A DNA stretch of 64,000 nucleotides from contig CM067081.1 in assembly GCA_034008185.1 (NCBI GenBank), positions 108,137,265 to 108,201,264 of the forward strand. Reading direction: 5' to 3'. Numbering within the stretch: the stretch's first letter is position 1; each line of letters begins with the position of its first letter. Shown piece by piece: positions 36,668 to 47,828 of the stretch. The DNA is from Gorsachius magnificus (Eukaryota > Chordata > Aves > Pelecaniformes > Ardeidae). Position numbers and translations under genes: made by a program. The notes beneath the pieces are model-generated. The model made no database searches. It had not been told where the DNA came from and saw only the letters and a list, made by a program, of their open reading frames with translations.

Positions 36668-37998
36668 TCACAGAATCGCAAGGGTTGGAAGGGACCTCGG
36701 GAGATCATCTAATCCAACGCCCCTGCTAAAGCAGGTTCTCTTAGAGTATGTCACGCAGGACGTTGTCCAGGAGGGCTTTGAATATTTCCAGAGAAAGAAA
36801 CTCCACAACCCCCCTGGGCAGCCTGTTCCAGTGCTCCGCCACCCTCAAAGTAAAGAAGTTTTTCCTCATATTCAACTGAAACCTCTTATGTCTCAGTTTG
36901 TACCCATTGCCTCTTGTCCTGTCACGGGGCACCACTGCAAAGAGTCTGGCTCTGTCCTTGTGACTTCCACCCTTAAGATATTTGTATGTGTTGATGAGGT
37001 CCCCTCTCAGTCTTCTCTTCTTCAGGCTAAACAAGCCCAACTCTCTCAGCCCTTCCTCGTAGGGGAGATGCTCCAGTCCCCTCATCATCTTTGTTGCCCT
37101 CCTCTGGACTCTTTCTAGCAGTTCCTCATCTTTCTTGAACTGGGGAGCCCAGAACTGGACACAGTACTGCAGGTGGGTTCTCACTGGGGCAGAGTAGAGG
37201 GGGAGGATAACCTCCCTCGACCTGCTGGCCACACTCCTCTTAAAGCACCCCAGAATACCATTGGCTGCCTTGGCAACAAGGGCACACTGCTGGCTCATGG
37301 TGAGCTTGTCATCCACCAGGACTCCCAGGTCCCTCTCAGCAGAGCTGCTTTCCAGCAGGTCAGCCCCCAGCCTGTATTGGTGCATAGGGTTCGACCTCCC
37401 CAGGTGCAGCACTCAGCACTTGCCCTTGTTGAATTTCATGAGGTTCCTCTCCGCCCAACTCTCCAGCCTGTCCAGGTCCCACTGAATGGCAGCACAGCCT
37501 TCTGGCATGTCAGCCACTCCTCCCAGTTTTGTGTCATCAGCGAACTTGCTGAGGGTACACTCTGTCCCCTCATCCAGGTCATTGATGAACAAGTTGAACA
37601 AGACTGGGCTGAGTACTGAGCCCTGGGGAACTCCACTAACTACCGGCCTCCAACTGGTCTCTGCCCCACTGATCATAACCCTCTGAGCCCTGTCATTCAG
37701 CCAGTTCTCAATCCACCTCACTGTCCACTCATCCAACCCACACTTCTTGAGCTTCCCTATGAGGATGTTATGGGAGACACTATCAAAAGCCTTGCTGAAG
37801 TCAAGGTAGACAACATCCACCGCTCTCCCCTCGTCTACCCAGCCGGTCATGCCATCATAGAAGGCTATCATATTGGTCAGGCATGATTTCCTCTTGGTAA
37901 ATCCGTGCTGGGTACTCCTGATGATCTTCTTTTCATCTACTTGCGTGGAGAGGACACCCAGAATGAGTTGTTCTATCACCTTTCCAGGGACGGAGGTG
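36668..37998 (-). mobile_element. CR1 LINE, 5'-truncated, minus strand
   Basis: At 1.33 kb this is the longest CR1 copy in the window. The left edge ATCACAGAATC is the reversed 3' octamer end. The minus strand then gives the 3' UTR and a long part of the reverse transcriptase reaching upstream of the catalytic region. The right edge, near GGAGGTG at 37998, is an abrupt 5' truncation into unrelated AT-rich DNA. I found no flanking duplication. The body is well preserved, so the insertion is relatively young among those here. Confidence 0.95.
36741..37979 (-). pseudogene. CR1 reverse transcriptase, one in-frame stop
   Basis: This is one frame of about 412 codons with a single TGA at 37413-37415. 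The upstream 188 codons hold the core RT motifs in order: [15 protein letters not shown] (metal-binding Asp region), [21 protein letters not shown] (shared PQGS block) and [10 protein letters not shown] (catalytic FADD). The downstream 223 codons hold [10 protein letters not shown], the [11 protein letters not shown] tail block, [12 protein letters not shown] and the natural C-terminus. The stop falls where relatives have an Arg codon (CGA), so it fits a C-to-T change at a CpG. The endonuclease domain and ORF1 are missing through 5' truncation, so the copy could not move on its own even without the stop. Confidence 0.93.
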
Positions 37999-40900
37999 TA
38001 TGTATGATAAATTATCTTGCATCCACTTCTTCATGATTCTTTCCTTTTATGTAAAATATTTCGTTACTATTGGTTAGAGTTAGAGATAGGATAGATAATT
38101 CAGAAGACAGACTTTTATTCAGTATAGTGAATACTGTTTTTATGACTAGTCCAGCACTTTGGGTTCCTGAAATGAAAGGTGTTAAATACATTAACACTAT
38201 TTTTTTGTTGGGAAGAACTTCCATCACACACAAAATTTAAAGTTTCATTTCATTGATTGCAGTGTAACTGCTCTTGAGAATGATGTGATTAAATATTTTT
38301 TTAGACTGCTACAGTAGCCTGATCATGTGTCTTCTATGGTGCCATGGCATTCATGCCATGTCTGTATGTACAAGGAGGGAAATTATTCTTTCCTTTACAT
38401 CCATGCAAACCTGTTACCTGGTAAGTTAAAGGAAAGCACTGAACAATAAACATCTAAAGTTTTGAGGCAGAATAATAACTTGGATACAGTGACTACTGTT
38501 AGCCAAAAGCTGACTGTAGTGAAGCTGAAAGGGAACTGATTATATCCCTATTAAAAATCAGAATCTCTAAAAAGTCCTCTCACATCAACACTATCAAGGC
38601 TCTTTCACTAGTATAGAAAAGAAATAGAGGCAGGTTTCTTGTATAAATTTCCATTGTATTTCTTTGCTGTTTGAATATTGACATCTGTTTTTCTAGATCT
38701 AGGTATCATTGCCACGTAGAAGGCTAAATGGGAGAGATAAAGATGCTTTTGGGACTCTTGGTCTTACTTGACAGAGAGTAATACATCTTATTTTGCATTG
38801 GAAACAAAAATTGAATTGGTTTCAGTTCAAGATAAACAGTCAGAACTTCTGTATATAGAAGACTTCATTGTATTTGTGCATTATCTCTGATTATGGTATC
38901 TAACAGTTTAATTGGGGTTTATGTGATTTTTAACAACAGCAAGGTGGACCACATATGTGAATGAGATGGACTTAGTTCAGTTACCAATTAAATGATCCAC
39001 TATGAACTAAGAAGTGGTTGATAGTATACCCAATGCAACATTACATATCACTTCAGAAAATGATTTTTGAGATCCTCTACTAAAAGACTACTAGAACACT
39101 TAATTCTAACTTTCATGACAAGAAATAAAGCAATTAGGTTTTAAACCCCTGAAACAGTTTTGGTTTACTCACTTCCTGTTACAGATGAAATCTGTATTTT
39201 CCGCAAATCTGCTATTTTCCTTGAAACCTTCATAATCATGTGCATGCCTCAAATGCCCATGGTAGCTAGGGGAATTCATTTCCCACTGAACTTCAAAGAG
39301 AATAAGTATTTAGAACATGGGTAACATTATACAGGAGACAGGGTAAGATAAGGAATGCTGCAGTTTTCACTTCATATCTTTTTGGGAAATCAGACTGTTA
39401 ACAACTGGTGATATAAGCTAGTTTGTCTGACACTGCTGTGGATGCTCCTGAAAGAGTATATGAATGGTGCAAAGTTATGTTCTGCCAATTACAGATCCTT
39501 TGCAAAGGAGAAATATTTTGGCAGTCCTTAAACAGCTGCATGAGACAACAGGAAACGTGTTTCCTCCTAGAAATCCTAGAGGCACTAATTACTTCAAAAA
39601 GGATAGAGAAGACATGGGACACAGACTCAGTCATGCACAAACATAAGTCTGTGAACAAATAGTTTAAATAATAGGAAAGTTGATGCAGCTTGCAAATTTT
39701 CACTGCTCCTCTGGTAAAAAAGCATAGTTTTGTCTCCTTCTGGAAGCACATTTTCTCCCTGTGTGCCCTAAGGGCTTCAAAGAGATCTGGAGTTAGCTAG
39801 AGCTTTGAGGTAGATCTGCCTAGCCTATCTCCTATCCTAATTTCCCCAAACAAGAATGAAGATGACTTTTTAAGTTACCTCCTCCTCTTCTCCCCCGCAA
39901 AAAAAACCCAGTTTAACCCAATCCAATGCAATCCCAAATCCCACACAATAAAAAAGACAGGTTGTATCAGATTAGATGCTAAAAATACCTTGATTTTTTT
40001 TTTTAAGTAGACCCAAATAAAGTGACTAGATCAGACACAGTGGAAACAATAATAATAATAAAAAAATCACACACAACTCTCTGCTTGCTGACTGTGTTCT
40101 TTGAAAATGGTCCTTGGTGTCCACCTTTTGTCTGAATTAACCCATGACTGCAAATTGTAACAAACTCCGCATAATCTCCAATAAGTTTCTTGCTATTATC
40201 TCTGATGCCTGGCCAGTTGCACTCTCCTTTTCTCAGACAAGTAACCTGATCCTTCAGGCTCTGCACCATTTTTCTGGCTCTTCTGCCTGCTACATCTTTC
40301 ACTCTGTGAAATCTTGCCTCTCCTGAGTTTGGTGAGTAGCTCCCTGAGGAAAGCACATTCTCACCCATGTGAGAAACATGACTTCCAGCACATTGTGAAT
40401 AGAGCAACATTATGCTTTCATCAGATCATCCATACAACATAATATTGCATTATATTTGTAGAAAAAACTTTATCCAATAACTCAGCATATTCATACTGAG
40501 CTGACACTTAGTGACATATTTTCAACGGATTATGTTTTTAATTTCATAGCACATAGAGGTTTCGCACTGCTCCACTCCCTTAATGGAACATAACAGAGAG
40601 AGCAAAGCAAATACATGATGTCTTTCTCTGGTGCAATGTAGCATACCAGGAATAACTTAAGTGTTTATGTCTACCTAGTTTTCTAAAATATGACAAAATT
40701 TAAAGGTATGTATGACTGTGTTATAGGGAAAAGGTCCATCCAAATGTATTAACAGTTAAACTTGCATAGTATGTATTTAAATATGTATATAGATCTGAGT
40801 GAGTGAGATTCCTTTTATTGACTATAAAGAAAGATCCTCGCCTGTAACAGATCTTTTAAGGCTGAAGGACAGGCATTTAAAATGAATGGAGTGTAACAAG

Positions 40901-42039
40901 ACCAGAATGTCATAGTTAAGTGTAAGAAGTTATTTGCAAATTGACTAATTTACCCTGGCAACAGTAAGATTTGTCATCCCGAGTAGTAATGACTATGAAC
41001 TATTTTGTGTATACAGTATAGAAGATTAACTCATATTTCCTACCTTTCTTTCTCTCTTAGAAACACATGATTATCTTGTGGTATTTCAAGAAGTCACAAT
41101 CAAAAATTGCATTAATTTAATCTGGATCAGAATAGACTTCTATCACTTCACTATTAAAAGGTATAAAAGATGTTAATTTTAAATTTCAAAGTTTTTCTAA
41201 TGTTCATCTAATATTTATTCAATTTTTCATTAAAATAATAATACACACAGTTTCTAATAATGATCAAAGAAATGCAAATTCTTATGTTAATATGAGAAAA
41301 CACAGTATTAAAACATAATTCCAACCTATCATGAAATATGCAATATTACAATTTTATCAGCTCATATATCAGCAGCTCTTGCATATTTGTATATAAACTT
41401 TTGTAAAAAAGTAGTTTAGCATGCTCATTATATTTATTTTTTGTTTATCCCAAAAAGAAAACCACTGACTTTTATAGCATATTTGTGATCTTATAGAGGA
41501 TAGTGTCTTTCTGCAGTCAAGCTGTATTACCCCAAACACATTATGAATTAAATTTCACTACCATTTGTTATTTATATAAGTCCTGTATATCATTTGCTAA
41601 TATAGTAACATCTGGAGAGCAACAGCTTTGTGTTCATGTATCACATACACATTACAGATATTCACTGAATTTCTGAAATCATTGAATATGATAACCAACA
41701 GTGCTTGTAGAATTGAATATTATACATTATATAAGTTGTGAATATCTCACCTAGACAAAATGTATTTAATTCATGCTTTAACAGCAGAAGTCTGGTCTTT
41801 TATTCCTGTCCTGGAGAGTAAGATGCTGTACAAAATGAGATCAGGTAGGGCGTCAGGCTAGAATAAGTGTCATCAGGTGAAAAAGCCGCAGGAAGAGGCA
41901 AATTGACGATGCACCATCAGGGTACCTAAGCAAGATTCCCAGTGTCTTTGGAGAGGTCGTGCAGATATAAGAGCCTGATATTAACAGTTTAAGGAAAAAT
42001 CTAGGAAATACCCTCAGATGAAGAGTGGATGGAGATTGC
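37999..42039. other. Gene-free unique AT-rich DNA
   Basis: No gene is supported. A perfect small inverted repeat ATGGCAT/ATGCCAT lies near 38345-38360. The longest frame here is 135 codons on the minus strand (40003-40410). It contains a Lys/Arg-rich stretch and a possible heptad segment (SLKDQVTCLRKGEC) but matches no family I can name, and no promoter or splice context is visible. The right 200 bases may belong to the LINE ORF1 relic described next. Confidence 0.5.
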
Positions 42040-43400
42040 CACAAAAAGAAAGGCTGGAAACTTGTTACCTCTGGCGATAGAAGGAAGGCTGCTTCCCCAC
42101 CAGCTGCAGTTCTGTAGCTTCAGAGCAGGTACAGGTTTGGGGAGCCAGAGCCAAGTGTCTGTGTGAGGAGGAAAAGGTGTGTGATAGTTGTCAGAGGCTG
42201 CTCCCTGCAGGGATTGAAATACCCACCTGATGGGCTCTAACTTGCATGTCTCAGGAGGCTTGTTTCTTGCTGGGTGCCCTGTGGTGGGTTAACTTTGGAT
42301 GGCTGCCTCAGGGAGACAAGGGAGAAAATAAGATGAAAGACTGCGGGTCAAGATAAGGACAGGGAGATCATGCAGGAATTACAGTAATAGGCAAACCAGA
42401 CTTGACCCGCGGAAGAGTAATGTAATATTTTGCCACTTAATAACAGAGTAGGATAGTGAGAAATAAAAACAAAACTAAAAATAACTTCCCTCGCACTCTC
42501 CCTACTTCTTCCCTCCTGACCCCTATCTCCTCCTCCCTGAGCAGTGCAGGGGGATGGGGAATGGCGGTTGCAGTCAGTCCATAACACTTCCACTCTATTG
42601 TTCCTTTCTCCTCACACTTAGTCCCTGCTCTAGCATGAGTCCTTCCCAGAGTCTGCAGTCCTTCAGAATAAACCTGCTCCATCCTGGGGTCCTCCAGGGT
42701 CTGCAGAGCGGATATCTGCTCCAATGTTGTCCTCCAGGGTCTGCCGGGGACAACCTGCTTCACCATGGTCTTCTCCAGAGGCTGCAGAGGAATCTCTTCT
42801 CTGACACCTGCAGCACCTCCTCCCCTTCTTTCTCTGACCTTGGTGTCTGCAAAGTTGTTTCTCTCACTTTTTTTTTCCACTTCTCTTTCTCACAGTTGCT
42901 TCACAGCCTTTTTTACTCTTTCTTAAATCTATTATCACAGAGGCACCACCATCACCACTAATAGGATTATTTTTGGACAGCAGTGTATCTGTTTTAGAGC
43001 CTTCTGGAACTGCCTCTCTCTGACATGGGGGCAGCTCCTGGTCTCTTCTCAGTGAAGCCACCTCTCCAGTTCTGCCCACTACCAAAATCTTGCCATGTAA
43101 ACCCAATACACACCCAAATCCGGGATGTTATGGAGAGAATAACAAGTCTTACCTTACCCTTGGGCTATTAACCTCTGCTGTTCATCCATCTGGACACCAA
43201 CGATACTGCTGGGTCAATCCCAAGCACGTCAAGGGAGACTGACTATAGAGCTTTGGAAGTGAGGGTCAAGGGACTGAGGATCTCCTTAATCCTGCCAGGG
43301 AAGGGAGAAATAATTGGATACATACCATGGATCAATAACTGGCTATGGGGCTGATGTCACAGGGAGAAAGAGCTTCAGCTGAAACAAGAATTTGCCTTGT
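42040..43400 (+). pseudogene. CR1-type LINE ORF1 (esterase-like) relic, split by LTR3
   Basis: Plus-strand sequence on both sides of the LTR at 42280-43110 reads as one decayed LINE ORF1. The left part (about 42040-42279) gives an EGRLLPHQLQF-like segment, as in the linker of avian LINE ORF1. The right part (43111-43400) gives RDVMERI, a Y-stop-P junction, PLLFIHLDTNDTAG, then DYRALEVRVKGL, ILPGKGEI and WINNWLWG. The TNDT box corresponds to the GTND motif of the SGNH-type esterase domain known in ORF1 of CR1-clade LINEs, with Gly changed to Asp here. In-frame stops are present. ORF1 proteins act with LINE RNA in retrotransposition; this copy is dead. The edges are approximate, and the exact LINE family is uncertain. 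Confidence 0.6.
42280..43110 (-). mobile_element. LTR3, ERVL-like LTR, reverse, inside LINE relic
   Basis: This 831-bp reverse LTR begins on the minus strand with TGTATTGGGTTTACATGGC at 43110 and ends GTTAACCCACCACA at 42280. It is a relative of LTR1 and LTR2, with the same CTGCAG / GGAGCAG tandem-like units and a tail with GATCTCCCTGTCCTTATCTTGACCC in the same order. The AATAAA present in LTR1 has decayed here. The flanks TGCCC and CACCC differ by two transitions that would both derive from a CGCCC target, so a 5-bp duplication with CpG decay is plausible. Open frames of 135-147 codons here are chance frames in the LTR. Confidence 0.85.
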
Positions 43401-45307
43401 AGCACCATTTGGTGGTGTTGCTTCAGTACATTGACCTATTGTGTGATTGTATATACATTGATAGACTAGGGCACGTTTTCAAATGAGTGTTGAGATAAGT
43501 TTATAGCAAATAACCAGGGATAGGAATAGGTTCAGTCAGGTAGCTCTTTAGAGATGAGGCAGAGCTCTTCTGCTCTTCCCAAGCAGAAACTGCTGAGTTG
43601 TGTGCAGTGCTGAGTTCATAATCATCAATAGTGCAGCAATAACATTAATGGTGCATGGGATGGAATATCCAGAAAGTGTTTGCCACTACCACACTCAGTT
43701 GTAACCCCTGGCGTGGTAACTACATATAATTGTTACCTGAACTGGGCATTATGACATGGCTGAGCAAGATATATGACCTTTATGCAGTGTCTCTCCTGAA
43801 CTACTTTTGTCAAACAACTGCAGTTATCTTCAATATATTTCATAGATCTTTGGAGATGAAAAAATCTGCGAGGATGTGCACACTCAGTATACTGAATTTC
43901 TGCCTCACTGTATTTGACATCTTTAAAACCGCCTTTAACTCTGTGATTGCAAAGGGAGAATAGTGCTTCATGTACCTCGACCTCCTGCTTTCACTGCTTT
44001 TTTTGCCAGCTCAGCAGACTAGCAGTAGTTACAGCCTTCTGTGGTATTGTCTGATGAAAGCAGGGGGCTTCCTCTAATGGGAGTTGCAAGTATTTCCTGT
44101 ACATGCTCATCTTGAATCTTTTTGTCAGCCATTGCCTAAACTGAAACCCAGTTTGTACTGACAGTGTATACTGACAGTATATTGATACACCCAATTTGTC
44201 TGCACTGGTGAAATTCTTAGCAGCCCATTACATCTGCTACTTTAATACTAATGGATTTGACACTCACACATGGAAGAAATATAAGATATATGTCGGTTTT
44301 CTGCTCCCAAAGACAAGCCTACTCCACACTTCAGACAACTATTTGCCATTAATTGCAGGTGCAGTTTGTCAGCTCTTGAGTTCAGACATCATAACCTTGC
44401 TACAACTTTGAAACAAGGAGTAACATGATTCAAGGGATGGCTTTGTAGTCTTCTTGCTTGTTAATTCATTGTGTAAGGGAAGAGGTTGAGCCACTGCCTA
44501 AGATGGTTTATCAGGCAATGGAAAAGCAACTGTCACACAGTAGCCACCAGGACTATAGGGCTGCTAGAGACCAGTATCAGCAATTCATTCTAAATTTTGC
44601 ATAAAATTCCTGTTTGATTTTAGCTAAATTTGCACTGTACTCAAAGTTACTGCATACGGTCTCAACATATATATACAGACAAGCTTAAGAATTGCCAATA
44701 TTTTCATTGAAAATTTTATGGCTTTGGCGAGTTGTCCTTCTCTATCCTGTAATGCATTTCATTTGATAATTAAAATACCAAGGTAGCAAGCCTGCATGTT
44801 TAATCCTTGCAACTTTAGCTGTTTCAGGATCATATTTGCAGACAGATCTAGGTTCCGTTTCTGCAAATACTGAGGTTAATGATAAAGTTCATGAGCTAAA
44901 ATTACTTGGCAGTTTGACAATACTGTCCAACTCAGACTGTACTGAGTAATGAAAGAAACAAGCAGTGCAAGTTATTGTAGTAAACCCGCCTATAAGAAAG
45001 CATGTCCTGATTTATCAGCCTCTCTTTAGTCAAATTTCAGGTTACTTTAAAATTAAATATAACACTTTAAGGCAAATATCATTCTTAAATGTAGGCAGTC
45101 ATATCAATTAGAGCATAGTTACCCTTTTTGAGGAAAATTAATTCCTCTGAATTCAGTTGCATACAGCTTTCTTCAAGATTCATGGTCAAATCTCTAACTT
45201 AAGCTTCACTCAAGAATTTAGCTAAAGGAAAAGAAATCAAGGATGTATTCAAAATCAGTTAGATGTCTAATTTCTATTAAAACTTTGAGAAGCTGCATAT
45301 GAAGTAT
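43401..45307. other. Gene-free unique DNA
   Basis: No gene or transposon recognised. Open frames are at most about 80 codons. A duplicated word TACTGACAGT lies at 44157-44177. Nothing else of note was seen. Confidence 0.55.
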
Positions 45308-46336
45308 TGTCGTGGTGAATGGAGCTAAATCCAGTTGGCGGCCGGTCACAAGCGGTGTCCCCCAGGGCTCAGTTTTAGGGCCGATCTTGTTTAATATCTT
45401 TATCAATGACCTGGATGAGGGGATTGAGTGTGCCCTCAGTAAATTTGCAGATGACACCAAACTGGGTGGGAGTGTTGATCTGCTGGAGGGGAGGAGGGCT
45501 CTGCAGAGGGACCTGGACAGGCTGGATCGATGGGCCGAGGCCAACTGTATGAGGTTCAACAAGGCCAAGTGCCGGGTCCTGCACTTGGGTCACAACAACC
45601 CCATGCAACACTACAGGCTTGGGGAAGAGTGGCTGGAAAGCTGCCTGGTGGAAAAAGACCTGGGGGTACTGATTGACAGCTGGCTGACTATGAGCCAGCA
45701 GTGTGCCCAGGTGGCCAAGAAGGCCAATGGCATCCTGGCTTGTATCAGAAACAGTGTGACCAGCAGGAGTAGGGAAGTGATCGTGCCCCTGTACTTGGTG
45801 CTGGTGAGGCCGCACCTCGAATACTGTGTTCAGTTTTGGGCCCCTCACTACAAGAAAGATGTTGCATTGCTGGAACTTGTCCAGAGGAGAGCAACCAAGC
45901 TGGTGAGGGGTCTGGAACACAAGTCATACGAGGAGCGGCTGAGGGAACTGGGGTTGTTTAGTCTGGAGAAGAGGAGGCTGAGGGGAGACCTGATCGCCCT
46001 CTACAACTACCTGAAAGGAGGCTGTAGTGAGGTGGGGGTCAGCCTCTTCTCCCTGGTAACAGACGATAGGACAAGGGGGAATGGCTTGAAGCTGCGCCAG
46101 GGCAGGTTTAGGCTAGACATTAGGAAAAACTTCTTCACCAAGAGGGTTGTCAGGCTCTGGAATGGGCTGCCCAGGGAGGTGGTGGAGTCCTCATCCCTGG
46201 AGGTCTTTAAAAGAAGGATAGATGAGGTGCTTAAGGACATGGTTTAGTGGTGGGATGGCAGTGCTAGGTTAACAGTTGGACTCGATGATCTTAAAGGTCT
46301 TTTCCAACCGAGGTGATTCTATGATTTTATGATTCT
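45308..46336 (+). mobile_element. CR1 LINE, 5'-truncated, best preserved
   Basis: About 1.03 kb runs from the middle of the reverse transcriptase to a 3' end with GTTGGACTCGATGATC and ATTCTATGATTTTATGATTCTA. It begins abruptly after AAGTATT at 45307. The coding part is uninterrupted, so this is probably the youngest or least damaged CR1 in the window. The 3' end faces the 3' end of the reverse CR1 at 46611, about 275 bases away. No flanking duplication was found. Confidence 0.95.
45312..46247 (+). pseudogene. CR1 reverse transcriptase fragment, frame intact
   Basis: This open frame of 311 codons begins within the RT domain at VNGAKSSW and runs to the natural stop at 46245-46247. Motifs in order are [32 protein letters not shown] (catalytic FADD intact), [18 protein letters not shown], a [14 protein letters not shown] block, [23 protein letters not shown] and a basic C-terminal segment ending LKDMV. 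The first codon is a GTG inherited from the middle of the gene, not a start. The N-terminal RT motifs, the endonuclease and ORF1 are missing, so no working enzyme is expected. Confidence 0.93.
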
Positions 46337-46596
46337 AACAAATTAGCTGTGAAAAACAAAGTTTTTCCTTTTCTTTACACCCTCAAGACATAAAGCGATA
46401 AGGTTATATATAAGTATTCACAGTTTACTCAGTTAACAATCTTGATAAATCAGAACAAAATTAAACAAAATCTAATGATGCAGTGCTATAACTTCACATG
46501 TGTTCCCAATTAATTAAAAAAAAAAAATCAAGGGTTCTTTGTGTATGCATGAGTGTGCATATATACATACATGAGTAAGGCAAAAGCTGAAGAATC

Positions 46597-46610
46597 AATA
46601 TTTAATATAT
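46597..46610. repeat. 14-bp duplication, left copy
   Basis: AATATTTAATATAT directly abuts the 3' terminus of the reverse CR1 at 46611 and is identical to 47383-47396 at its other end. Confidence 0.8.
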
Positions 46611-47382
46611 CATAGAATCATAGAATGTTTTGGGTTGGAAGGGACCCCTAGAGGTCATCTAGTCCAACCCCCCTGCAGTGAGCAGGGACACTGCTAACTA
46701 GATCACGTTGCTCAGAGCCCCATCCAACCTGGTCTTGGATGTTTCCAGGGATGGGGCCTCCACTACCTCTCTGGGCAACCTGTTCCAGAGTTTCACTACC
46801 CTCACTGTAAAGAATTTCTTCCTTATATCCAGTCTAAACCTGCTTCAGTTTAAAACCATTACCCCTTGTCCTGTCACAGCTGGCCCTGCTAAAAAGATTT
46901 TCCCCATCTTTCCTATAGGCCCCCTTTAAGTATTGAAGGCCACAATCAGGTCTCCCCGCAGCCTTCTCTTCTCCAGGCTGAACAAACCCAACTCCCTCAG
47001 CCTGTCCTCATAAGAGAGGTGCTCCAGCGCTTGGAACATTTTTGTAGGGCTCTTCTGGACCCGCTCCAACAGTTCCATGTCCTTCTTGTGCTGAGGGCTC
47101 CAGAGCTGGACACAGGGCTCCCAGGGAGGTCTCACCAGAGCAGAGTAGAGGGGCAGAATCACCTCCCTCGCCCTGCTGGCCATGCTTCTCTTTATGCAGC
47201 CCAGGGTATGGTTGGCCTTCTGGGCTGCCAGTGCACACTGCTGGCTCATGTCCAGCTTTTCATCCATCAGTACTCTCAAGTCCCTCTCGGCAGGCTTGCT
47301 CTCGATCCTTTCTTCCCCCAGCCTGTATTGATACTGGGGGTTACCCCAACCCGGGTGCAGGACCTTGCACTTGGTCTTGTTA
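46611..47382 (-). mobile_element. CR1 LINE, 5'-truncated, with flanking duplication
   Basis: The left edge CATAGAATCATAGAAT is the reversed 3' octamer end. The minus strand follows the 3' UTR and RT tail up to the TTGTTAA point at 47382, where CR1 sequence stops. Perfect 14-base repeats abut both ends. It belongs to a different CR1 subfamily from the 45308 and 36668 copies: its UTR carries the CTGCAGTGAGCAGGGACA block shared with the copy at 55244. Confidence 0.95.
46926..47382 (-). pseudogene. CR1 reverse-transcriptase tail, frameshifted
   Basis: The frame is open from the 5' truncation point through [57 protein letters not shown] and [18 protein letters not shown] 1-base deletion then shifts the frame at the place where relatives continue QYLKG, and a stop follows at 46926. 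In other frames the remainder of the RT C-terminus is still readable further left. FADD and upstream motifs are absent by truncation. Inactive. Confidence 0.88.
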
Positions 47383-47396
47383 AATATTTAATATAT
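47383..47396. repeat. 14-bp duplication, right copy
   Basis: Identical to 46597-46610. It abuts the 5' truncation point of the CR1. One or two of the A bases at the junction could belong to either side. Confidence 0.8.
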
Positions 47397-47758
47397 ATTA
47401 CAATAATTCCTAGAGTTGTAAAACTCTATTTTCACTGGAAATACTGGTCCATACTAAACAACTTATTTAGCCCTTTCTGTGTTATGGGATATTTTTTCAG
47501 ATGTAATTTTTGTGCTTGCATGAGTTCTAGACAATTTTATTTGATTTAGCCTCTCTTCTTAAGGAGCTGATAAAGAATCTCCTTGTGGAGCTGCTGAAGG
47601 AAAGCAATTCCACACTGCTAGCTCTAATCCACTGCCCACAGTCAACTCCTGGACATACCCGGTGAGACAGAATGCACTGATGTGTAAGTTTTACTCAAAG
47701 AAGAGCCATTCATTGATTTAACTTAATATTGATTTAACTAGACCGTGCTCTTACCTAG

Positions 47759-47828
47759 AAAGGTTGGACCAGATGATCCTTGAGGTCCTTTCCAACCTAT
47801 GATTCTGTGATTCTATGATTCTGTGATG
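47759..47828 (+). mobile_element. CR1 3'-terminal scrap
   Basis: Seventy bases contain only the last part of the CR1 3' UTR: GGTTGGACCAGATGATCCTTG, GGTCCTTTCCAACC and three ATTCTGTG / ATTCTATG octamers. Severe 5' truncation. It lies about 360 bases past the reverse CR1 and has its own 3' end, so it is independent. Confidence 0.88.

Noticed and set aside
36651..37619. Plus-strand frames of 148-155 codons
   Set aside because: They are antisense to the CR1 reverse-transcriptase frame at 36741-37979.
42437..42961. Overlapping frames of 135 and 147 codons on both strands
   Set aside because: Both sit within LTR3 and reflect its repeated CTGCAG-type units, not a gene.
45375..45920. Minus-strand frame of 181 codons
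   Set aside because: It is antisense to the intact CR1 frame at 45312-46247 and has no known domain.
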